Positions 1-7,481 of a stretch of 32,000 nt of DNA are shown here, one piece after another. This stretch comes from Chloroflexales bacterium (GTDB lineage: Bacteria > Chloroflexota > Chloroflexia > Chloroflexales > Chloroflexaceae): positions 1-32,000 of the forward strand of contig JAAXUL010000003.1 of NCBI GenBank assembly GCA_013336035.1, in the 5' to 3' direction. Position 1 is the first letter of the stretch, and the number at the start of each line of letters is the position of its first letter. Position numbers and translations under genes: made by a program. The notes beneath the pieces are model-generated. The model ran no database searches. It had not been told where the DNA came from and saw only the letters and a program-made list of their open reading frames with translations.

Positions 1-262
1 CCGCCCCCGCTGTCATAGCGGCGGCGGCCTCGTGGCAGCCGGGCTGGCCCGCCAGGGCGGTGAGCAGCCCGCTGCCCTCGGGGGTGGCGGCGAGCTGCTC
101 GGGCGCATAGAGGGCCACGCGCAGGCTGGCGCCTGCGGCGAGGGCCTGCGCGACGAGGCGGACGCCCTCAAGCAAAAGGCTGCGCTCACCGCGGCGCTCC
201 TTGGCGGAGTCGCGCAGCGAGCGCAGGTGCTTGACGTAGCTGTTGGCCGTGCTCGAGATCAC
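1..262 (-). CDS. TrmH/SpoU-family RNA methyltransferase, N-terminal part (runs off window start)
   Basis: Reverse-strand reading from GTG at 262: VISSTANSYVKHLRSLRDSAKERRGERSLLLEGVRLVAQALAAGASLRVALYAPEQLA..., typical SpoU N-terminal substrate-binding domain; directly downstream of rplT. Confidence 0.75.
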   Translation of the reverse strand, partial: MISSTANSYVKHLRSLRDSAKERRGERSLLLEGVRLVAQALAAGASLRVALYAPEQLAATPEGSGLLTALAGQPGCHEAAAAMTAGA

Positions 263-265
263 CCG

Positions 266-640
266 CTACTGCGTGCTTTTCGCGGCCGGCTGGGCCTTCA
301 TCGCCACGGCGACGACCTCGCCGAAGCCGTTGAGGTCGCGCACCGCCATGTCGGCCAGGATCTTCCGGTCGAGGTCGATCCCGGCGTTCTTAAGGCCGGC
401 GATCAGGCGGCTGTAGGTGGTGCCGTGGATACGGGCCGCCGCGTTGATACGCTGGATCCAGAGACGGCGGAAGTCGCGCTTGCGATTGCGGCGATCGCGG
501 TAGGCGTAGGACAGCGCGTGCATCACCGCTTCGTGCGCCACCTTGTAGTGGCGGCTACGGGCGCCACGGAAGCCTTTCGCCTGATCAAGCAGCTTGTTGT
601 GACGCTTGCGCACCATCACGCCACGCTTGACACGAGCCAT
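266..640 (-). CDS. rplT: 50S ribosomal protein L20
   Basis: [70 protein letters not shown]; start trimmed from ORF 266..682 to the MARVKRG methionine. Confidence 0.98.
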   Translation of the reverse strand: MARVKRGVMVRKRHNKLLDQAKGFRGARSRHYKVAHEAVMHALSYAYRDRRNRKRDFRRLWIQRINAAARIHGTTYSRLIAGLKNAGIDLDRKILADMAVRDLNGFGEVVAVAMKAQPAAKSTQ

Positions 641-806
641 GGTGTATTCCTCCAAATGAACGGGCTGGCCAGGGGGTGGCAATCATCCCTGGGCTGCGCC
701 CGAGACGTAGGCGACAGGTGGCAGCAAGCTACCCTGGGGTCACCTGGCTGCGCTTTGCCAATTTCGACCCGTCACCTCGAAAGGATCTGCTGTCCGGATG
801 GGCGAG

Positions 807-1007
807 CTACTTGAGACCGTAGGGCAGGGCGACCTTCAGGTGCTCGCGGTTGGCCAGCGATGTGGGCTGATCTTTGCCCCACTTGCGCTGCGAACGGCTC
901 GGGCGGTTGATCTTGTTGCCGCGCACGCCCTTCTGCTGGAGCACCTTGCCGCTACCGGTCACCTTGAACCGGCGCTTGGCGCCCTTGTGGGTCTTCATCT
1001 TCGGCAT
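807..1007 (-). CDS. rpmI: 50S ribosomal protein L35
   Basis: MPKMKTHKGAKRRFKVTGSGKVLQQKGVRGNKINRPSRSQRKWGKDQ. Confidence 0.97.
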   Translation of the reverse strand: MPKMKTHKGAKRRFKVTGSGKVLQQKGVRGNKINRPSRSQRKWGKDQPTSLANREHLKVALPYGLK

Positions 1008-1037
1008 GGGAGAACCTACTCCGTTAGAGCTTCTTGT

Positions 1038-1781
1038 CTACGGCTTCTCGGCGTCGAGGCTCTCGTCGTCCTCGCCGTCCTCGTCATCCTCGAAGTCGTC
1101 CTCGTCGTCCTCAAAGTCGTCCTCGTCATCGAGCTCCTCGTCGTCGAGCTCCTCGTCGTCGAGCTCTTCGTCGTCGGCACCGAGGGCGCCCGGAGCGCTC
1201 GAATCGGACATGGGCTGGGTCTTTACCTGCGCGGCCTTCGCCTTCTGGGCCTGCTGCGCCGCCTTCAGCACCTTGGCCGTCGGGGCGAGCAGCAGCGAGA
1301 GCACGCGGCCCTCCATCAGCGGTTTCTGCTCAACGATGGAGATCTCGCGTAGCTGCTCGGCGATCTCTTCGAGCATCTTGCGCCCGATGTCAGGGTGGGC
1401 CATCTCGCGCCCGCGGAAGCGCACGTTGAACTTCACCTTGTCGCCGGCCAGGATGAAGCGCTTTGCCTGGTTGGCCTTGACCGAGATGTCATGGTCGGCC
1501 GTCTTGGGCATCAGGCGGATCTGCTTCAGCTCGGCCTGCTTCTGGTTCTTGCGCGCCTCTCGCTCCTTCTGGCTCTGCTCGTAGCGGAACTTGCCGTAGT
1601 CGAGCAGACGGCAGACCGGCGGCACCGCGTTGGGCGCGACTTCGACAAGATCGAAGCCCCGCTCCTCGGCCATCGCAACAGCCTCGCGGACCCCGATGAT
1701 CCCGACCTGGGTGCCGTTCTCATCGATCAGGCGCACTTCGCGTGCGCGGATGCGATTGTTGATACGAAACCGGTCCCTAAT
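1038..1781 (-). CDS. infC: Translation initiation factor IF-3 with long acidic C-terminal extension; probable AUU start
   Basis: IF-3 core ...RIRAREVRLIDENGTQVGIIGVREA...; in-frame upstream extension I-RDRFRINNRIRAREV from ATT (+ strand AAT 1779-1781), preceded by AAGGAGT; the ORF track begins 15 codons downstream at an internal GTG. Confidence 0.93.
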   Translation of the reverse strand: MRDRFRINNRIRAREVRLIDENGTQVGIIGVREAVAMAEERGFDLVEVAPNAVPPVCRLLDYGKFRYEQSQKEREARKNQKQAELKQIRLMPKTADHDISVKANQAKRFILAGDKVKFNVRFRGREMAHPDIGRKMLEEIAEQLREISIVEQKPLMEGRVLSLLLAPTAKVLKAAQQAQKAKAAQVKTQPMSDSSAPGALGADDEELDDEELDDEELDDEDDFEDDEDDFEDDEDGEDDESLDAEKP

Positions 1782-1953
1782 GGCTTGACTCCTTCGTCTT
1801 CAGGGCCTTACCCGATCCTAAATCGCGGCGCCTCTACGCTAGAGCCCGACGGAGCTGTAGCACCCGCCGGCCAGGAACATATGTCTGCGCCCCGGGTAGC
1901 CCGGGCAAGCGAACCGCGGTCGGCCCTCCCGACCGTTATCACATCGAATGCGT

Positions 1954-1982
1954 ATTATAACAGCGGGATTTTCTACCGTCAA
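1954..1982 (-). promoter_or_regulatory. Sigma-70-type promoter for the infC-rpmI-rplT operon
   Basis: Minus strand TTGACG (1977-1982), 17-nt spacer, TATAAT (1954-1959). Confidence 0.8.
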
Positions 1983-2037
1983 ACAGCTTGTTTGCGGCTT
2001 TGCTGGCAGAGCCAGCATACGCGGGCGGCTTCGTAGT

Positions 2038-3330
2038 TTATGTGCGCGCTGTCTGCACCATCTCCTGCGCCGCGCGGCGCCCGAGCTCGACGGCGAAGTT
2101 TGTCCCGCGGTCCCACGGGTAGACCTGGCTCATGCTTGCCCAGTAGAGCCCGGGGAGCGGCGTCTGAAGCGGCGGAATGTTTTTGCTGTGGCCTATAGGC
2201 ACGATCGGCTGTGCGTAGCGCTCGCGGTGGAGCCAGCTGGCCCGCACCCAGGTGTGCTCGAAGGCCGGGTTGACCAGCTTTAGCGAGGGCAGGAAGCGGC
2301 CCAGCAGCTCCTCGTGGCTGAGCTTGAAGTAGTCATGATCCGGCGGGAGGTAGTCGCCCAGGTAGATCAGGCGGTCGCCGCCGTAGTGCTCGGGCTCGAT
2401 GAAGTTCGTGTGCTCGACCAGGGCTAGATAGGGGAACTGATCTTTGGGCATGTTCACCCAGTAGAGGCCATTGGTGAGTGGCCGGGTGAGGGCGAGGGTC
2501 ATCACAACAGCGCCCATCGAGCGCAGCTTGCTCAGCTGGCCGAGGTAGCTGTCAGGCAGCTGGGGCGCAAGCTTCGCCAGGAGGCTCGGGGCGCCGGTGA
2601 CGAGGAGTGTATCGAACTGCTCGGCGGGCATTCCGGGGGCGATCACCTCCCAGCCGCCGCGATGCTGGCGCGCCGCTGAGGCTGGCGTGCTCAGGCGCAC
2701 CACGACACCCTGGCGCCTGATCGTTGCCAACAGGGTGTCGCACAGGGCCTGGAATCCACCTGTGAAGTAGCCAAGCTTAAAGCTGCGCGCCTTGAGGCGG
2801 GCCCACAGCCAGGCCATATTCACCTCGTCGGCGTGCGGGCCGAACTTGCCCTCGAGCAGAGGGCGCCAGAGGGCCTGGTAGACCTTGCGGCCCGCCCAGC
2901 GGGAGGTCCATGTGGCGGCCGTCGTTTGCTCGAGGCGCTGCCAGTTCGAGGTCATATACTTAAGGTAGAAGGCGACGGCGCCAAAGCGCACCCGGTCAAG
3001 CGGGGGCAGGGCCGGGAAGCGCAAGACCTGAAGCGGGCCATTCAGATCGTAGCCGCGCCCGCGCCACCACTGGGCCGTCTGCTGGCCGCGGAAGAAGAGC
3101 TTATCGGCGAAGCCGATCTCTTCGGCCAGCTTGATAATCGCCGTGTCGGTGGTAAAGATATGGTGGTAGAAGCGTTCGAGCGGCCACGCCCAGCGCTCGT
3201 CGCGGAAACCCGAGGCCAGGCCGCCGGCGACCGGGGTCGCCTCGAAGATCGTGACATTATGCCCGGCCCTGGCAAGATCGTGGGCCGCGGCCATCCCGGC
3301 GAGCCCTGCGCCAATAATCGCGGTCCTCAC
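2038..3330 (-). CDS. FAD/NAD(P)-dependent oxidoreductase (amine oxidase / protoporphyrinogen-oxidase-like)
   Basis: N-terminal dinucleotide-binding motif MRTAIIGAGLAGMAAAHDLARAGHNVTIFEA; GTG start overlaps the upstream stop (GTGA). Confidence 0.85.
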   Translation of the reverse strand: MRTAIIGAGLAGMAAAHDLARAGHNVTIFEATPVAGGLASGFRDERWAWPLERFYHHIFTTDTAIIKLAEEIGFADKLFFRGQQTAQWWRGRGYDLNGPLQVLRFPALPPLDRVRFGAVAFYLKYMTSNWQRLEQTTAATWTSRWAGRKVYQALWRPLLEGKFGPHADEVNMAWLWARLKARSFKLGYFTGGFQALCDTLLATIRRQGVVVRLSTPASAARQHRGGWEVIAPGMPAEQFDTLLVTGAPSLLAKLAPQLPDSYLGQLSKLRSMGAVVMTLALTRPLTNGLYWVNMPKDQFPYLALVEHTNFIEPEHYGGDRLIYLGDYLPPDHDYFKLSHEELLGRFLPSLKLVNPAFEHTWVRASWLHRERYAQPIVPIGHSKNIPPLQTPLPGLYWASMSQVYPWDRGTNFAVELGRRAAQEMVQTART

Positions 3331-4379
3331 GAAGGAACTCCGGTGGCAATATCCTCGTGCTTGGCTTCGGGCCCCGGCGGCGAGGCGTCCTGCTCTTCCT
3401 GGCTATGAACGGCGCGCGCTATATCGCTCCAGCCGATGCTCTGGCGCAGCATAAAGAAGGCCCCAAGCAGCGTGATCGGCAGCCAGAGGGCCACATGGAG
3501 TACCAGGGTGTAGCCCGTGGCGATCGGCTGGGGCACGTCAAACTGTGTGAGCACCGCGATCCCGGGCGCATCGAAGGTGCCGACATAGCCCGGCGTCGAG
3601 GGGATAGTGGTGAACAGGTTGACCACCGCTGTCATCAGCATAAGTACGGGGAACGAGACGCTGAATGGGAAGGCGTGCATCACGAACCAGTACTTGAGTG
3701 TCTCGCCGAGCCAGATCAGGATTGAGGTCAGCAGGATTGTCAGAATCTCGCGGGGGCTGCGCAGCGATTGCAGCCCGATGACGAAGCGGTCGAAGAGGCC
3801 ATGAAGCTTTGGCCGCCACGCCGCGGGGGCCAGCTGGTCGACGAGCACCGCATACAGCCGGCTCATACGGGCGGGGCGGGCAGCGAGCAGGATAAAGGCG
3901 AGGAGCGCGATGCCAAAGAGGGCGCTAAAGCCAATGACGAGCCAGCGGTAGGCTGACGGGAGCGGCGCGAGGGGCAGGGTGGCGAAGACGAAGAGCAACA
4001 TGACAAGCCCGTCAAAGAGCCGCTCGAGGACTACTGTGGCCAGAGAGGCGCTCATCGGAACGCCCTCGTTGCGTCGCAGCACATAGCTGCGCAGAACCTC
4101 GCCCATGCGGGCGGGGTAGACATTATTGCCCATGTAGCCGATGACGACCACGGGGAAGAGCCGGCCTATAGGGATCGGCTTGATGTGGTCGAGCATCGAG
4201 CCCCAGCGCCAGGTGCGGACCCAGACGGTGACAAAATAGACCGCAACACCCGGCAGCAGCCACCAGTAGTTAGCCTCGCGGAGGATCTGCCAGAAATGCT
4301 TCAGGTCGAGCCCGCGCAGAGCGATAGCGAGAAACAGTACGCTTACGGCAAGACCAATCCAGAATTTCCAGCTACGCAA
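3327..4379 (-). CDS. Multi-pass membrane protein, lysylphosphatidylglycerol synthase/flippase-like (UPF0104 type)
   Basis: MRSWKFWIGLAVSVLFLAIALRGLDLKHFWQILREANYWWLLPGVAVYFVTVWVRTWRW; PARMGEVLRSYVLRR and STPGYVGTFDA motifs. Confidence 0.8.
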   Translation of the reverse strand: MRSWKFWIGLAVSVLFLAIALRGLDLKHFWQILREANYWWLLPGVAVYFVTVWVRTWRWGSMLDHIKPIPIGRLFPVVVIGYMGNNVYPARMGEVLRSYVLRRNEGVPMSASLATVVLERLFDGLVMLLFVFATLPLAPLPSAYRWLVIGFSALFGIALLAFILLAARPARMSRLYAVLVDQLAPAAWRPKLHGLFDRFVIGLQSLRSPREILTILLTSILIWLGETLKYWFVMHAFPFSVSFPVLMLMTAVVNLFTTIPSTPGYVGTFDAPGIAVLTQFDVPQPIATGYTLVLHVALWLPITLLGAFFMLRQSIGWSDIARAVHSQEEQDASPPGPEAKHEDIATGVPS

Positions 4380-4472
4380 CGGTCCCTCCGTCGGTAACCA
4401 CGACCTGACAGCTCATCTTACCCCGGGCCCTAGGCCTTGTCAACGCAGCCTGAGGCTGCCTGCTTGCGGGGG

Positions 4473-4501
4473 TTGACAGAATAGAACAAGTGTGCTATGA
4501 T
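4473..4501 (+). promoter_or_regulatory. Sigma-70-type promoter
   Basis: TTGACA (4473-4478), 17-nt spacer, TATGAT (4496-4501), upstream of the 4595 small ORF. Confidence 0.75.
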
Positions 4502-4594
4502 AGCTCTGGGACGACCAGGTACGGACGGGGGGCATCCATGCCGCCCGCATGACGAGCACTATAAACAGGCCCAGGGCCGGAAAGGCTGACGCCG

Positions 4595-4759
4595 ATGTAC
4601 CAGAAAGAGATTGTCTACGATCCCGAGACGCGTGACTTCGCGATGTACCTCGACGGCGAGCTCGTCGGGTTCGCGCGCACCTACCAGGAGGCCGAGCAGA
4701 CCCTCGACGAGCTGGTCTACGAGCTACTCAACGGCCAATACTTTCGAGAGGCCGCATAA
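4595..4759 (+). CDS. Small hypothetical protein (54 aa)
   Basis: MYQKEIVYDPETRDFAMYLDGELVGFARTYQEAEQTLDELVYELLNGQYFREAA; below the ORF-track length cut-off; downstream of a near-consensus promoter. Confidence 0.7.
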   Translation: MYQKEIVYDPETRDFAMYLDGELVGFARTYQEAEQTLDELVYELLNGQYFREAA

Positions 4760-4847
4760 GGGCATTTCGGCACAGCGTCCGCCCCATAAGGGCCGCCGGA
4801 TATGGCGCGAGTGAAACTCTGCGTCGATGTCTGGCGGCCTCGAGCTG

Positions 4848-4876
4848 TCCACAGGGTTGCAATTGTCCGGTATAAT
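4848..4876 (+). promoter_or_regulatory. Putative promoter for the 4933 ORF
   Basis: TCCACA - 17 nt - TATAAT (4871-4876). Confidence 0.45.
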
Positions 4877-4932
4877 CGGCCCGGCTGGCCAGTGTGCGCC
4901 GGCGCCCGACCAACAAACCCTGTGAGGCTCCT

Positions 4933-5172
4933 ATGTCTAAGCAGAGCTGGTGGCAGCGTGCCATCGCAGCGATCAATCGCGAGTACGAGCGCCGCATCCG
5001 CAGGTCGAGTCTGGTGACTGAGTACGGCGCCGCTCATCACGGGCATGACCATGATCATCTTGAGCACGATGATAATGATACCACCGAGATCATGAACGTG
5101 CCCAAGGGCACGCGTCTTGGACGTCGCGCCTCTATTGAGCCTCCCCCCGGCGATCACTTCCCCCCCGAGTAG
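4933..5172 (+). CDS. Small hypothetical protein with His/Asp-rich segment
   Basis: MSKQSWWQRAIAAINREYERRIRRSSLVTEYGAAHHGHDHDHLEHDDNDTTEIMNVPKGTRLGRRASIEPPPGDHFPPE; start moved from 4894 to the internal ATG. Confidence 0.6.
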   Translation: MSKQSWWQRAIAAINREYERRIRRSSLVTEYGAAHHGHDHDHLEHDDNDTTEIMNVPKGTRLGRRASIEPPPGDHFPPE

Positions 5173-5217
5173 CCCCACATTTGCACAACAAATTCTCTGA
5201 AAAAGGCCCCAACCCAC

Positions 5218-5247
5218 TTGTCGGCGGCCCTGGGTTTGTGGTATACT
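5218..5247 (+). promoter_or_regulatory. Putative promoter
   Basis: TTGTCG (5218-5223) - 18 nt - TATACT (5242-5247). Confidence 0.4.
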
Positions 5248-5436
5248 GCTTTTGCTTATAAACAAAAAACTGTCATTGTGGGACCTGTCTTCTCATGCTA
5301 GCGTCGGCCCGCAGTAGTCGGCGTAAAGCTCGTCGTAGGGCGCCCAGCTGATAGTGTGCAAAGGTCGTGAATGTCCCTTGCACATGCCGTGCGGCCGTAC
5401 TACCCTTGGCCTTACCCACTCACCTCGGAGCAGCAC

Positions 5437-6117
5437 GTGAATGTACAATTAGACAAAACCGCCCCGCAGTCGCGCGCAGAATCTGATCGTATCGCTTCAC
5501 GCCACCCGGAGCGCCTGATCGGCCTATACTGGCTGATCTCGATCGCTATCGGCTTGTTCGCCCTGTGGGATTGGCTGACAGCCTGGAATGTGCCCGCCAC
5601 CTTCAGCCAACCCTGGCTGGTCGCCTACCTGTGCTTTTCCTTTGTCCTGAGCCAGAGCCTCTACATTCTCGTTGCCCGTCACAATGGCCGCCCGATTCAT
5701 CTGGGCGCCCTGACTATCTTTGCCATCGGCAACGGTATCGCCGAGACCCTCGCCTTTGCTACGGTCTACCGCCTCGGCGAACTGATCGGCTCGCGGCTGG
5801 TCAGCATTTTTGCCCCGGACTTCGCGGCGATCGCCGGCTTTATCATTGGCGTGACATTCTTCTCGATCTATGGCGGTCTGATCCACGGGCTCTTCTGGCT
5901 CCGTGTGCTGCCACCGCACCTTGACGACAACCCGCGCTCACAGTCTGTCCGCAAGCTGCGCCCCGTCGCCGAGGTTGTGCTTGTGATCGGCTGGAGCCTT
6001 TGTCTGACGCTCAACCGCGACATCTGGACCGTGATTTTCTTTCATACCCTGGTGGATGTCGGCCTGATGATCCTCGTGCGTCCCGCGATCTTCGGCGCTA
6101 GTAGCGAGACGCTGTAG
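5437..6117 (+). CDS. Hypothetical multi-pass membrane protein
   Basis: ORF 5371..6117 with several hydrophobic helices (GLYWLISIAIGLFALWDWLTAW..., FAAIAGFIIGVTFFSIYGGLIHGLFWL); a GTG at 5437 preceded by GGAG looks like a better start than 5371. Confidence 0.65.
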   Translation: MNVQLDKTAPQSRAESDRIASRHPERLIGLYWLISIAIGLFALWDWLTAWNVPATFSQPWLVAYLCFSFVLSQSLYILVARHNGRPIHLGALTIFAIGNGIAETLAFATVYRLGELIGSRLVSIFAPDFAAIAGFIIGVTFFSIYGGLIHGLFWLRVLPPHLDDNPRSQSVRKLRPVAEVVLVIGWSLCLTLNRDIWTVIFFHTLVDVGLMILVRPAIFGASSETL

Positions 6118-6141
6118 TAGGGTCAGGGCTGTCGGCTCGAT

Positions 6142-6177
6142 ATCGCGGGCGATGAGATACATCTCGTCGCCCGCGAT
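6142..6177. terminator. Long hairpin, putative U-less terminator
   Basis: ATCGCGGGCGA-t-GAGAT-ac-ATCTC-g-TCGCCCGCGAT. Confidence 0.6.
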
Positions 6178-6263
6178 GAGTCTCTAGGGATACATCCAAC
6201 CTCGCGAAGCCCTCGTACAGATAGGTGTACGTCTCTTGTGCAAATTATGGTCACAAGCTGTAC

Positions 6264-6290
6264 GTCACACCTCGTGACAGACGCTGTCAC
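6264..6290. promoter_or_regulatory. Overlapping inverted repeats, candidate operator
   Basis: GTCAC-N5-GTGAC (6264-6278) overlapping GTGACAG-ACG-CTGTCAC (6274-6290), immediately upstream of the 6311 start. Confidence 0.45.
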
Positions 6291-6310
6291 TGTACTGTAT
6301 GGAGGAGCCC

Positions 6311-7105
6311 GTGAAGATCCGCAAGCTGATCATCCTCGGCCTGGTCGCCCTGATGGCTCTCGCCATCATCCCGCCCGCCTTTGCCCAGGCCGGCACCGCG
6401 AAGGTGCGCGTTGTCCACGCCTCGCCCGACGCCCCAGCTGTCGACGTGTTCGTCAACGACAACAAAGCCCTGACCAACGTGCCCTTCTTCACCGCGAGCG
6501 ACTACCTCGACCTGCCCGCCGGCAGCTACAGGGTCCAGGTGACCCCCACTGGCCAGCCGGCCAGCGCCGCCGTAATCGATGCCACCGCGACAATAGAGGC
6601 TGGCAAGGCCTACACGATCGCCGCCACTGGCCCTGTGGCCTCAATCAAGCCGACGATCATTGTTGATGACCTGAGCGCCCCGGCCAGCGGCAAAGCCAAG
6701 ATCCGCGTCTACCACTTCTCGCCCGACGCCCCGGCCGTTGACGTAAAGCCTGCCGGAGGCAACGCGCTGATCACGGGCCTGGCCTTCCCGAACGCCAGTG
6801 ATTATCTTGAGGTGCCTGCCGGCAGCTATGATCTTCAGGTTACTCCTACAGGTGAAGGCACCGTGGTGATCGATCTGCCCGACACCGCTGTAGAAGCCGG
6901 AAAGATCTATAGTGTCTTTGCCACCAACAACGTCGCGAACATCACGCCCGAGCTCTCTGTAACTACCCCAGTCGCAGCGGGCGCCGGCACCCCAGCGACC
7001 TTGCCTGCCACCGGCGGCGAGGCTACGCCCTTGGGCCTGATCGCCATACTTGGCCTGGCCCTGGTCGGCGCTGCCCTTGTGCTACGCCGCCGCGTCGCCC
7101 TGTAA
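6311..7105 (+). CDS. Secreted protein with two DUF4397-like repeats and a C-terminal LPATG sorting-type signal
   Basis: GTG start after GGAGG; signal peptide VKIRKLIILGLVALMALAIIPPAFAQA; repeats KVRVVHASPDAPAVDVFV... and KIRVYHFSPDAPAVDVKP...; C-terminus LPATGGEATPLGLIAILGLALVGAALVLRRRVAL. Confidence 0.85.
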   Translation: MKIRKLIILGLVALMALAIIPPAFAQAGTAKVRVVHASPDAPAVDVFVNDNKALTNVPFFTASDYLDLPAGSYRVQVTPTGQPASAAVIDATATIEAGKAYTIAATGPVASIKPTIIVDDLSAPASGKAKIRVYHFSPDAPAVDVKPAGGNALITGLAFPNASDYLEVPAGSYDLQVTPTGEGTVVIDLPDTAVEAGKIYSVFATNNVANITPELSVTTPVAAGAGTPATLPATGGEATPLGLIAILGLALVGAALVLRRRVAL

Positions 7106-7123
7106 ACCCGTTGGCTCAACCAG

Positions 7124-7158
7124 GGCTGGCCCCGTGGGATCTTCCCGCGGGGCCAGCC
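7124..7158. terminator. Hairpin terminator candidate
   Basis: GGCTGGCCCCG...CGGGGCCAGCC directly downstream of the DUF4397-like gene; no long T-run. Confidence 0.65.
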
Positions 7159-7211
7159 TATTATGATGGATAGGAGCACTGTTAACAGGCTATAACTATT
7201 GACAACTGCTC

Positions 7212-7241
7212 TTGACATATGCCATGCTTGGGCGTTATACT
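7212..7241 (+). promoter_or_regulatory. Sigma-70-type promoter
   Basis: TTGACA (7212-7217) - 18 nt - TATACT (7236-7241). Confidence 0.6.
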
Positions 7242-7316
7242 CCACACAGAAAATGGTCGGATTGTGCCAGAGACAGTGCGCTGCACCAAAAAAGGGTAGC
7301 TGTCGTCAGAGCATGT

Positions 7317-7330
7317 ATGTCATATGACAT
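7317..7330. repeat. Perfect 14-bp palindrome
   Basis: ATGTCATATGACAT in the intergenic leader. Confidence 0.6.
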
Positions 7331-7481
7331 GTGTAGGTACTATAGTGTAGGGATGACTAGAGACCTATGGGCTGCCCTAGCGGTATTTCAGATATGGTAC
7401 AGGCAGAAGCGAGTGTAAACGCAGTCTCTTTGTGCGCACGCTACAACCGTACAACATTCAACCAACAAGCGAGCTTCCTCC

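Noticed and set aside
32-814. 260-aa + strand ORF over rplT
   Set aside because: Antisense to rplT and the SpoU-type gene; low-information composition
1130-1172. Tandem GAGCTCCTCGTCGTC units considered as a CRISPR-like or minisatellite array
   Set aside because: In-frame coding repeats for EELDD in infC; no spacers
874-1584. Ser-rich ORF (SSSSSKSSSSS...) on the + strand
   Set aside because: Antisense translation of the infC acidic tail repeats; no independent start or SD support
4717-5265. 182-aa minus-strand ORF over the small + strand genes
   Set aside because: The + strand promoters and small ORFs explain the region better; no recognisable domain in the minus ORF
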